Below are positions 1 through 5,280 of a stretch of 5,533 nt of DNA, one piece after another. Position numbers and translations under genes: made by a program. The DNA lies in assembly GCA_900313345.1 (NCBI GenBank), contig OMQW01000072.1, positions 1 through 5,533 of the forward strand, written 5' to 3'. The notes under the pieces are model-generated. The model saw only the letters and a list, made by a program, of their open reading frames with translations, was not told where the DNA came from and ran no database searches. This DNA comes from an uncultured Eubacteriales bacterium (GTDB lineage Bacteria; Bacillota_I; Bacilli_A; RF39; UBA660). Position 1 is the first letter of the stretch, and every line of letters begins with the position of its first letter.

Positions 1-1431
1 CCCGGAAGAAAAAATAAAGGTGCTGATAATGATGCAATTGAAAAAAATATAATTAATCTTGAAAAAGTATTAAAAGATTTTAATATTATTGGTAAAGTTG
101 TAGAAGTACATGTTGGACCTACAGTTTCACAATATGAACTTGAAATTCAATCTGGTACTAAATTAAATAGACTTTTAAATATTAATAAAGAGATTGCTCT
201 TGCACTTGCTAAAAAAGACGTTAGAATTGAAGCACCAATACCTGGTAAGAAAACTGTTGGTATTGAGTTTGCTAATGATAAAGCTAATTCAGTAAGTTTT
301 TATGAAACAATGGCTGATAGAGTGATGAGTACTGAAAAGGTAAAGGAAAATAAATTAGTTGCACCTTTAGGTAAGAGTATCATGGGTAATGTTGAAACTT
401 GTGAAATTAATAAAATGCCACATTTACTTATTGCTGGTACTACTGGTTCTGGTAAATCTGTTTGCGTAAATGGTATTATTTGTTCTATTCTTATGAGAGC
501 TAGACCTGATGAAGTTAAACTTGCAATGGTTGATCCTAAAGTTGTTGAACTTTCTGTTTATAATGGTATTCCACATTTAATGTGTCCTGTAGTTAGTGAT
601 CCTAAGAAAGCATCTGTCCTTCTTCAAAAAATGGTTGGAGAAATGGAAAGACGTTATCAGGTTTTTGCTAATACTAAAACTAAAAATATAGAATCATATA
701 ATGATTATATTTCTAAGCATCCTAGTGAAGGTGAAAAGATGCCTTATGTAGTTATTATTATTGATGAGCTTGCTGATTTAATGATGGTTGCTGCTAAAGA
801 AGTTGAAAGTTCAATTTTAAGAATTACGCAAAAGGCTCGTGCTGCTGGTATGCATTTAATAGTTGCTACTCAAAGACCTTCTACTGAAGTAATTACTGGT
901 TTAATTAAAGCTAATATTCCTTCAAGAATTGCTTTTGCTGTTGGTTCTGGTATTGATTCTCGTACAATATTAGATCAAACTGGTGCTGAAAAATTATTGG
1001 GTAAAGGTGATATGCTTTTCTTACCAATTGGAGCTAATAGTCCTACAAGAATTCAAGGGTCATTTATTAATGATGATGAAATTAAAAAAATTATTGATTT
1101 TGTTTCTAAGCAAAGTGAAACTAATTATGATGAAGCATTAATGAATTTAGAGACAAGTAGTTCTTCTGATAGTAGTTCTTCAGATAACCTTTCTTCTAGT
1201 GAAGGTGCTTCTGGTGATGATAAGGATGCACTTTATGATGAGGTAGTTAAATTTGTTGTAGAAACTGGTAAAGCTTCTGCTTCATTAATACAAAGAAAAT
1301 TTAGTGTTGGATATAATAGGGCGGCTAGGATAATAGATCAATTAGAAGAAAATGGTATAATAGGTCCTCAAAATGGTTCTAAGCCAAGAGAAGTATTAGT
1401 TACTTTATCTGATACAAGTAATGTAGAGTAG
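1..1431 (+). CDS. ftsK: DNA translocase FtsK/SpoIIIE family, C-terminal 476 residues (5' partial)
   Basis: The frame is open from base 1, so the gene starts upstream; the ATG at 310 is internal. Residue numbers here count from base 1. Residues 30-100 are the conserved domain before the motor (VGPTVSQYEL, then the IEAPIPGKKTVGIE stretch). The RecA-like motor carries Walker A GTTGSGKS at 146-153, Walker B VVIIIDE at 250-256 and the family signature around ATQRPSTEVITGLIKAN at 289-305. A serine/aspartate-rich linker follows at about 385-405. The C-terminal winged-helix gamma domain at about 408-470 has the typical QRKFSVGYNRAARIIDQLE helix. Family knowledge: hexameric, membrane-anchored ATP-driven double-stranded DNA pump; gamma reads polar chromosomal sequences and gives direction. 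It clears chromosome ends from the division septum or, as SpoIIIE, fills the forespore. The membrane N-terminus lies outside the window, so FtsK versus SpoIIIE cannot be separated by structure. The sporulation genes downstream make a SpoIIIE role plausible. Confidence 0.96.
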   Translation, partial: PGRKNKGADNDAIEKNIINLEKVLKDFNIIGKVVEVHVGPTVSQYELEIQSGTKLNRLLNINKEIALALAKKDVRIEAPIPGKKTVGIEFANDKANSVSFYETMADRVMSTEKVKENKLVAPLGKSIMGNVETCEINKMPHLLIAGTTGSGKSVCVNGIICSILMRARPDEVKLAMVDPKVVELSVYNGIPHLMCPVVSDPKKASVLLQKMVGEMERRYQVFANTKTKNIESYNDYISKHPSEGEKMPYVVIIIDELADLMMVAAKEVESSILRITQKARAAGMHLIVATQRPSTEVITGLIKANIPSRIAFAVGSGIDSRTILDQTGAEKLLGKGDMLFLPIGANSPTRIQGSFINDDEIKKIIDFVSKQSETNYDEALMNLETSSSSDSSSSDNLSSSEGASGDDKDALYDEVVKFVVETGKASASLIQRKFSVGYNRAARIIDQLEENGIIGPQNGSKPREVLVTLSDTSNVE

Positions 1432-1450
1432 TCATTATGACTACTTTTTT
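1427..1450 (+). terminator. Intrinsic terminator of the translocase gene
   Basis: An 8-bp perfect stem, AGTAGTCA (1427-1434) with TGACTACT (1438-1445), closes a 3-base loop and runs into six T (1445-1450). The left arm contains the TAG stop codon (1429-1431), so stop and terminator are merged. It separates the translocase gene from the promoter starting at 1452. Confidence 0.88.
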
Positions 1451-1451
1451 A

Positions 1452-1480
1452 TTTACAAAAAGTTTATTTTAGTTTATAAT
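1452..1480 (+). promoter_or_regulatory. Sigma-A promoter of the SDR-ynbB operon
   Basis: A -35 box TTTACA (1452-1457, one mismatch to TTGACA), a 17-base spacer and a perfect -10 box TATAAT (1475-1480). The expected start of transcription is near 1487, giving a leader of about 18 bases with the AGAGGG ribosome binding site (about 1495-1500) before the ATG at 1505. It begins right behind the translocase terminator, which supports an independent transcription unit. Confidence 0.8.
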
Positions 1481-1504
1481 TTGTCATAGAAAAAGAGGGA
1501 TAGT

Positions 1505-2245
1505 ATGAATAATTATTCAATTATAACTGGTGGAGCTTCTGGTCTTGGAAGTGCTATTTCTGAAGTTTTTGCCAAACAAAATAAAAATTTAATTATTTTA
1601 TATAATAATAGTTTAGATAATGCAATTAATTTAAAAACTAAATTTGAAAAAGAATATAATATAAAGGTAGAAATTTTAAAATGTGATATTTCTAATGATG
1701 AAGATGTTAATAATGTTGTTAATTTTATAAAAAATAATAATATAGTTATTGATACTCTTGTAAATAATAGTGCAGTATGTTTGGATTCTTTATATGAAGA
1801 AAAAAATAAAATTAATTTTATGAGAACTTTTGAAGTTAATTGTTACGGTACATTTAATATTAGTAGAGCGATAGGAGATTTGATGTATAAAAACAAAAAT
1901 GGTTCTATTATTAATTTAAGTAGTACTAATGGTATTGATAAATATTATCCAATGTCACTTGATTATGATGCTTCTAAAGCTGCTATTAATTCTATTACTC
2001 ATAGCTTAGCTACACAGTATGCTCCCTTTATAAAAGTAAATGCAATAGCTCCTTCATGGGTAAAGACTCCTAATGAAATGAAAGATCTAGACGAAGAATA
2101 TATTAAGAGTGAAGAAGAAAAAATTTATCTTAATCGATTTGCTGGACCTGATGAGATTGCTAATTTTATTTATTATTTATCTTTTGAAAATACTTATATT
2201 AATAATCAAATAATAAAAATAAATGGAGGTAGTTATGGGGATTAA
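1505..2245 (+). CDS. Short-chain dehydrogenase/reductase (FabG-like SDR), 246 aa
   Basis: A classical SDR of normal length. The Rossmann glycine motif TGGASGLG is at residues 8-15. An Asp at 61 (KCDIS) fits the adenine-contacting position, NNSA at 87-90 stands where NNAG is usual, and N112 is the structural/catalytic Asn. The catalytic Ser is S140 (NLSS), with Y154 and K158 in YDASK. After the active site, VNAIAPSWVKTP and the C-terminal INGGSYG are typical. Family knowledge: NAD(P)H-dependent carbonyl/alcohol oxidoreduction in the cytoplasm, usually as a tetramer. The substrate cannot be read from sequence. Options are a FabG-type 3-oxoacyl reductase or a YmfI-like reductase (EF-P 5-aminopentanone reductase in B. 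subtilis, encoded a few genes after spoIIIE); the position right after an FtsK/SpoIIIE gene suggests the latter only weakly. The start is fixed by AGAGGG five bases ahead. The last 11 bases overlap the next gene, implying translational coupling. Confidence 0.92.
   Translation: MNNYSIITGGASGLGSAISEVFAKQNKNLIILYNNSLDNAINLKTKFEKEYNIKVEILKCDISNDEDVNNVVNFIKNNNIVIDTLVNNSAVCLDSLYEEKNKINFMRTFEVNCYGTFNISRAIGDLMYKNKNGSIINLSSTNGIDKYYPMSLDYDASKAAINSITHSLATQYAPFIKVNAIAPSWVKTPNEMKDLDEEYIKSEEEKIYLNRFAGPDEIANFIYYLSFENTYINNQIIKINGGSYGD
2225..2229 (+). promoter_or_regulatory. Ribosome binding site that sets the ynbB start
   Basis: GGAGG lies five bases before the ATG at 2235. The upstream in-frame ATG at 2223 is part of this same site (ATGGAGG) and has no ribosome binding site of its own, so 2235 is chosen as the start. 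The site lies inside the SDR reading frame, where it encodes the conserved Gly-Gly near the C-terminus. Confidence 0.85.
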
Positions 2246-3467
2246 AAATATTTATGATTTAGTTATTGATGCTGAAAATTTTCTTAGTGAAGAATTTAAG
2301 AAGATAGATAAAATTTCTTATTTAAAGACAAAAAATGTTTTGGATGCTTTTCATGAAGTCTCTTTAAGCGAAGCTGATTTTGCTTCTACTACTGGTTATG
2401 GTTATGGTGATAGTGGAAGAAGTAAGATTGAAAAAATATTTGCTAGAGTGTTAGAATTTCCTGATGCAATTGTAAGAAATCAATTTATTTCTGCTTCTCA
2501 TGCTTTAAATGTTACTTTTTTTGCTTTATTAAGACCAAATGATTTACTACTTTCAATTAGTGGCAAACCTTATGATACTTTAGATGAAGTTATAGGTTTA
2601 AAAGAAAATTCTAGTAGTTTAATGTCTTTTGGTATAAAGTATGATCAAATAGATTTAATTAATAATGATTTTGATTATGATGCAATTTCTAATTATTTAA
2701 AAAATAATAAAGTTAGCGTTATTGAAATACAAAGAAGTAGGGGATATTCTACTAGAGAAAGTCTTAGTTTAGATAAAGTAAAAAAAGTCTGTAATTTGAT
2801 AAAAAGTATTTCTCCAGATACTATTGTTATGGTTGATAATTGTTATTGCGAGTTTACTAGCGAACATGAAATAGGTTATTCTGGATGTGATATTGCAGTT
2901 GGAAGTTTAATTAAGAATTTAGGCGGTGGTATAAGCCCTAATGGAGCCTATGTTGCAGGTAGAAATGATTTAATAGAACTTGTTGGTGAAAGATTAACTC
3001 TTCCTGGCGAGGGTAGAGAAGTAGGTCCTACACTTGGTATAAATAGAACTCTTTTAATGGGTATTTATATGGCACCTAATGCGGTTTCAAGTTCATTAAA
3101 GATAAATATATTAACTAGTTATATTTTAGAAAAATTAGGTTATAAAACTAGTCCTAAATATAATGAGGGTCATGCCGATATTGTGCTTGCAATTACATTT
3201 AATGATCCTAATTTATTAATTAAATATGTACAAGGGATACAAATGGGCAGTGCTATTGATGCCTCTTATTTACCTATACCTGATGATATGCCTGGCTATC
3301 TTGATAAAATAATTATGGCTAGTGGTTCATTTACTCAGGGAAGTTCTATTGAGATTAGTTGTGATGGACCTTTAAGAGAACCATTTATTGCTTATCAACA
3401 AGGGTCTTTAACTTATGATAGTGGTAAATATGCTATTATTAAAGCTTTGGAAAATTTAAATAAATAA
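2235..3467 (+). CDS. ynbB: PLP-dependent enzyme of the YnbB / 'aluminium resistance' (methionine gamma-lyase-like) family, 410 aa
   Basis: A fold-type I PLP enzyme of usual family length. Diagnostic stretches, numbered from the chosen start: GYGYGDSGR at 54-62, the cofactor-binding region around NQFISASHALNVTFFALLRP at 82-101, SGKPYDTLDEVIG at 109-121 and QRSRGYSTR at 166-174. D201 in VDNCYCEF probably contacts the pyridine nitrogen. The likely Schiff-base lysine is K227 in SLIKNLGGG. GPTLGINR (264-271) and the C-terminal GSFTQGSSIEISCDGP are also typical. Family knowledge: cytoplasmic, related to Cys/Met metabolism enzymes and often annotated methionine gamma-lyase family or aluminium resistance protein; the true reaction is poorly established. 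The start codon at 2235 overlaps the SDR stop (2243-2245), so the two are coexpressed from the 1452 promoter. Whether they share a pathway is unknown; a lyase releasing a carbonyl product beside a carbonyl reductase is conceivable, but this is inference. Confidence 0.92.
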   Translation: MGIKNIYDLVIDAENFLSEEFKKIDKISYLKTKNVLDAFHEVSLSEADFASTTGYGYGDSGRSKIEKIFARVLEFPDAIVRNQFISASHALNVTFFALLRPNDLLLSISGKPYDTLDEVIGLKENSSSLMSFGIKYDQIDLINNDFDYDAISNYLKNNKVSVIEIQRSRGYSTRESLSLDKVKKVCNLIKSISPDTIVMVDNCYCEFTSEHEIGYSGCDIAVGSLIKNLGGGISPNGAYVAGRNDLIELVGERLTLPGEGREVGPTLGINRTLLMGIYMAPNAVSSSLKINILTSYILEKLGYKTSPKYNEGHADIVLAITFNDPNLLIKYVQGIQMGSAIDASYLPIPDDMPGYLDKIIMASGSFTQGSSIEISCDGPLREPFIAYQQGSLTYDSGKYAIIKALENLNK

Positions 3468-3468
3468 G

Positions 3469-3497
3469 TTATATTTTTTATATAATCCTCATATATT
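3469..3497 (+). promoter_or_regulatory. Possible sigma-E-type (mother-cell) promoter of spoIIIAH
   Basis: TTATATT (3469-3475), a 14-base spacer and CATATATT (3490-3497) resemble the B. subtilis sigma-E consensus (kmATATT, 14-15 bases, CATACAmT): six of seven bases in -35 and six of eight in -10. Transcription would begin near 3504, leaving a leader of about 19 bases with the ribosome binding site. The spoIIIA operon of B. subtilis is sigma-E dependent, which fits. The DNA is so AT-rich that chance matches are expected. A TATAAT at 3481-3486 overlaps but has no -35 at the right distance. Confidence 0.4.
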
Positions 3498-3520
3498 CTA
3501 TTAGAATTAGGAGGATTTTT
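3484..3520 (+). terminator. Terminator of the SDR-ynbB operon, with the spoIIIAH ribosome binding site in its 3' arm
   Basis: AATCCTC (3484-3490) pairs with GAGGATT (3511-3517), followed by a run of T to 3522. A second short stem inside, ATTCT (3495-3499) with AGAAT (3503-3507), extends the hairpin across an internal loop. The 3' arm contains the GAGG of AGGAGG (3509-3514), the ribosome binding site for the ATG at 3523. Transcripts from upstream would therefore be ended, or would have this site paired; transcripts starting inside the hairpin would not. Confidence 0.7.
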
Positions 3521-3522
3521 TT

Positions 3523-4017
3523 ATGAGTAAACAAAGTTTATGGTTTTTAACATTATTTAGTTTAGTGTTAGTTTTAGGTGTTTATTATGTTACTATGCCA
3601 ACTGATGTGTTCAATTATAATAAAAACATTAAAAATAGTAGTAATATTAAGAGTAATATAAAAAAATTAGATGCAATTGAGACATATAAAGAAGCATCTA
3701 ATGAGGAAAGAGAAGAGAAAAAGAAAAAAATTGAAGAAAAACTTGCTGATACAAGGAGTACAGGTGAAGAAAAAAATAATTATTATGAAGAATTAAAAAC
3801 AATTGGTGTAATTCAAGGTACTGAGGAAAATATTGAAAAAGCCCTAAGTAATAATTTGAAACTAAATTGTTTTGCTAAATTTTCTGATAATTCAAATTTA
3901 AAGATAATTTGTATAAGTACAAATCATGATAAGGATTTAGCTGTTAAGGTTATGCGTGAAGCTCAAAATCTTTCTAAAAATAAACTTAATATATCTGTAA
4001 AGTTTCAAAAGAAATAG
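3523..4017 (+). CDS. spoIIIAH: SpoIIIAH-like stage III sporulation protein, 164 aa
   Basis: Residues 1-26 (MSKQSLWFLTLFSLVLVLGV onward, then YYVTMP) closely resemble the B. subtilis SpoIIIAH N-terminus as I recall it: a short basic start, one membrane segment at about 6-23, then Val-Tyr-Tyr. A linker follows, with a charged, probably coiled stretch at 57-75. The C-terminal ring-building region (about 83-164) matches in order: EEKNNYYEELKTIG, GTEENIEKAL, NLKIICIS, then ISVKFQKK at the end. Family knowledge: mother-cell membrane protein whose extracytoplasmic domain binds forespore SpoIIQ and forms an EscJ/PrgK-like ring in the SpoIIIA-SpoIIQ channel. It is about 50 residues shorter than the B. 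subtilis protein (roughly 218), the loss being in the linker. It stands alone: no spoIIIAA-AG genes precede it, the upstream genes being metabolic. AGGAGG (3509-3514) lies eight bases before the ATG. Confidence 0.87.
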   Translation: MSKQSLWFLTLFSLVLVLGVYYVTMPTDVFNYNKNIKNSSNIKSNIKKLDAIETYKEASNEEREEKKKKIEEKLADTRSTGEEKNNYYEELKTIGVIQGTEENIEKALSNNLKLNCFAKFSDNSNLKIICISTNHDKDLAVKVMREAQNLSKNKLNISVKFQKK

Positions 4018-4018
4018 T

Positions 4019-4045
4019 ACATTATTATTAATGCTTCATATAATA
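4019..4045 (+). promoter_or_regulatory. Possible sigma-K-type (late mother-cell) promoter of gerE
   Basis: AC (4019-4020), 16 bases, then CATATAATA (4037-4045) fits the B. subtilis sigma-K pattern AC-N16/17-CATAnnnTA exactly. gerE is sigma-K dependent in B. subtilis, so the placement makes biological sense. The -10 also contains a perfect sigma-A TATAAT (4039-4044), with only a poor -35 (AGTACA, 4016-4021) at 17 bases, so housekeeping transcription is not excluded. Transcription from either would start near 4050, leaving a leader of only about 12 bases. Confidence 0.45.
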
Positions 4046-4052
4046 TTTATAT

Positions 4053-4057
4053 GGAGG
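4053..4057 (+). promoter_or_regulatory. Ribosome binding site that sets the gerE start
   Basis: GGAGG lies five bases before the ATG at 4063. The in-frame ATG at 4051 forms part of the same ATGGAGG string and has no site of its own. Starting at 4063 also brings the N-terminus directly into the LTERE motif that opens the helix-turn-helix domain of this family. Confidence 0.82.
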
Positions 4058-4062
4058 GCTTT

Positions 4063-4263
4063 ATGAATATATTGACTGAAAGAGAAAAAATTATATTCAA
4101 TTATTTATTAGAAAATAAGAGTACCAATGAAATAGCATTTTTATTATCTATTAGTTCTAAAACAGTAAGAAATCATATTTCAAATGTAATACAAAAATTA
4201 GGTGTTAAGAGTAGAACTCAAGCTTTAGTAGAACTTTTACGCTTAGGTGAAATAAGTCTTTAA
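4063..4263 (+). CDS. gerE: GerE-like LuxR-type transcriptional regulator, 66 aa
   Basis: The whole protein is one LuxR/GerE-type helix-turn-helix domain with no receiver or ligand domain. The opening LTEREK is at residues 4-9, NEIAFLLSIS at 22-31, the recognition helix KTVRNHISNVIQKLGV at 33-48 and SRTQALVELLRLGEISL at 50-66. The second half is nearly identical in pattern to B. subtilis GerE (KTVRNHISN.MQKLGVK.R.QA.VELLR.GE), which is 74 residues long and also stand-alone. Family knowledge: GerE binds DNA as a dimer late in the mother cell and, with sigma-K, activates or represses coat and other late spore genes. Its position between spoIIIAH and gerM, and the sigma-K-like element in front, support this reading over a generic LuxR-type regulator. 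A terminator follows six bases after the stop, so it is probably transcribed largely alone. Confidence 0.9.
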   Translation: MNILTEREKIIFNYLLENKSTNEIAFLLSISSKTVRNHISNVIQKLGVKSRTQALVELLRLGEISL

Positions 4264-4268
4264 AGATT

Positions 4269-4290
4269 AGAGTGGTATTACTCTTTTTTT
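4269..4290 (+). terminator. Intrinsic terminator after gerE
   Basis: AGAGT (4269-4273) pairs with ACTCT (4280-4284), extended by one G-T pair (4274/4279), around a 4-base loop. It is followed by an uninterrupted T run (4284-4290). The stem is short, so termination may be incomplete and some transcripts may continue into gerM. Confidence 0.68.
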
Positions 4291-4316
4291 ATACATAAAA
4301 TTTATTAGGTGATATT

Positions 4317-5198
4317 ATGTTGAGAAAAAACGCTCTAAAAAAAATTTTTGTTAGTTCTCTTAGTTGTTTAATTATTTTATCCATTTATATGATACCTGGA
4401 ATTGAAAATAAGATTAAATATAGCGATAGAATTGTTTATAAGACTTTAAATGATAGTTATTGTATTTATGCATTAAACAGTGATAATTTTCTAATTAGAT
4501 ATCCAGTAAAAATAGATGAAAAAAGTAAAGAGGGTATAATTAGAACATTAATCTTTAAATCAAAATATTATGTTTTTCCTACAGGAATTAAAAATAGTAT
4601 AGGTAGAAATTTGAAAATTGAAGATATTAGCTTTAATGACAATGTTGCTATTATTAATGTTAATCGAATGATTGATGGAAAAGAATTGGAATCATTTATC
4701 TATAGTATATTTAGTATTAAAAATATTGATGGAATAAAATTACTTATTAATGGTAAAAATATAAATGATATAGATAGTTCATTCCCAAAAATATTTTATA
4801 GGGAATTTGGAATAAATAAAAAATACAATATTGAAAGTAGAAATGATATTTCAAAAGTTATACTTTATTATAAATTTAATATTAATAATAATAGTTATAT
4901 TGTACCTGTTACAAAATATGTAAACGATAAGCGTAATAAAATTGATATAGTTATTGATAAACTTTCATATAACTATATATATGAAGATAATTTGATAACT
5001 ACTATTAAGAATATTAATATTGGTGACTATAAAATTATTAATGATGTATTATATATTGATTTAGATGATTTCAAAGTTAATAAAAAGGATTTATATTTAT
5101 TGAATTATTCATTATTTTCAAATAGTTCAGTAAGAAAAATCATTTATTCTTACAAAAAAAGAACGATTTTTAATGTAAAAAGAAGTAAATTTTCTTGA
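4317..5198 (+). CDS. gerM: GerM-like sporulation protein with two GerMN-type domains, 293 aa
   Basis: A basic N-terminus (MLRKNALKK) precedes one hydrophobic segment at about 10-27, then an extracytoplasmic region. Residues about 47-150 read as a first GerMN domain: YALNSDNFLIRYPVKID, YYVFPTGIKN, a turn before VAIINVNRMI, and IKNIDGIKLLINGKNI. Residues about 178-285 repeat the layout in degenerate form (ILYYKFNINNNSYIVPVTKY, then VLYIDLDDF and SVRKIIYSY). Two tandem domains match B. subtilis GerM (about 366 aa), though this copy is shorter. Family knowledge: GerM is a mother-cell membrane-anchored protein needed to assemble the SpoIIIA-SpoIIQ basal platform and for later germination competence. 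The neighbouring spoIIIAH and gerE support the call. Oddity: Cys17 sits in SLSC, not a good lipobox, and inside the hydrophobic segment, so a transmembrane anchor seems likelier than a lipoprotein. AGGTG (4307-4311) lies five bases before the ATG. Similarity is patterned rather than strong. Confidence 0.75.
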   Translation: MLRKNALKKIFVSSLSCLIILSIYMIPGIENKIKYSDRIVYKTLNDSYCIYALNSDNFLIRYPVKIDEKSKEGIIRTLIFKSKYYVFPTGIKNSIGRNLKIEDISFNDNVAIINVNRMIDGKELESFIYSIFSIKNIDGIKLLINGKNINDIDSSFPKIFYREFGINKKYNIESRNDISKVILYYKFNINNNSYIVPVTKYVNDKRNKIDIVIDKLSYNYIYEDNLITTIKNINIGDYKIINDVLYIDLDDFKVNKKDLYLLNYSLFSNSSVRKIIYSYKKRTIFNVKRSKFS

Positions 5199-5215
5199 AA
5201 ATCGATATTTTGTTT
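5164..5215 (+). terminator. Weak terminator-like structure at the end of gerM
   Basis: CGATTTT (5164-5170) can pair with AAAATCG (5198-5204). A nested stem AAGAA (5180-5184) with TTCTT (5192-5196) brings the arms together. A broken T-rich stretch (5207-5215) follows. The left part lies within the gerM coding region and the internal loop is asymmetric, so function is uncertain. Confidence 0.3.
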
Positions 5216-5242
5216 GACAAAAATTATTAAAAGTGCTATAAT
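5214..5242 (+). promoter_or_regulatory. Consensus sigma-A promoter with extended -10
   Basis: A perfect TTGACA (5214-5219), a 17-base spacer and a perfect TATAAT (5237-5242) preceded by TGC (5234-5236), the extended -10 pattern TGn. Transcription should start near 5249. It is the best promoter match in the window and drives the gene at 5302, suggesting strong vegetative expression of that gene, separate from the sporulation block. Confidence 0.92.
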
Positions 5243-5260
5243 ATGTTTACTTTGAGGATG

Positions 5261-5280
5261 AAGTACATGATTGTACTTTT
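5261..5280 (+). promoter_or_regulatory. Leader hairpin ahead of the 3' gene
   Basis: AAGTACA (5261-5267) pairs perfectly with TGTACTT (5272-5278) around a 4-base loop, and four T (5277-5280) end the element. It lies about 12 bases after the predicted transcription start and 20 bases before the next start codon. The T run is too short for a convincing terminator; a weak attenuator or an mRNA-stabilising 5' hairpin is possible. Confidence 0.5.

Noticed and set aside
1142..1218. Serine-rich repeat in the translocase (AGT/TCT/TCA codons) as a tandem DNA repeat or phase-variable tract
   Set aside because: The codons are mixed without a regular repeat unit, and a low-complexity linker before the gamma domain is usual in FtsK/SpoIIIE proteins.
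310..1431. Translocase starting at the ATG at 310
   Set aside because: The same frame is open back to base 1 and encodes conserved FtsK sequence (VGPTVSQYEL and following), so the ATG is internal and the gene is cut by the window edge.
3481..3486. Sigma-A -10 TATAAT before spoIIIAH
   Set aside because: No -35-like hexamer lies 16-18 bases upstream (only AT-rich sequence such as AAATAA); in DNA this AT-rich a lone TATAAT carries little weight.
4063..4263. Stand-alone helix-turn-helix protein as part of a toxin-antitoxin or phage control module
   Set aside because: Its pattern matches GerE along almost its whole length, and it sits among sporulation genes with no small toxin-like partner.
4273..4301. 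Sigma-E-like promoter before gerM (TGGTATT, 14 bases, CATAAAAT)
   Set aside because: The -10 fits well but the -35 has only five of seven matches and lies inside the gerE terminator. The predicted start near 4308 would fall within the gerM ribosome binding site. Too weak to list as a feature.
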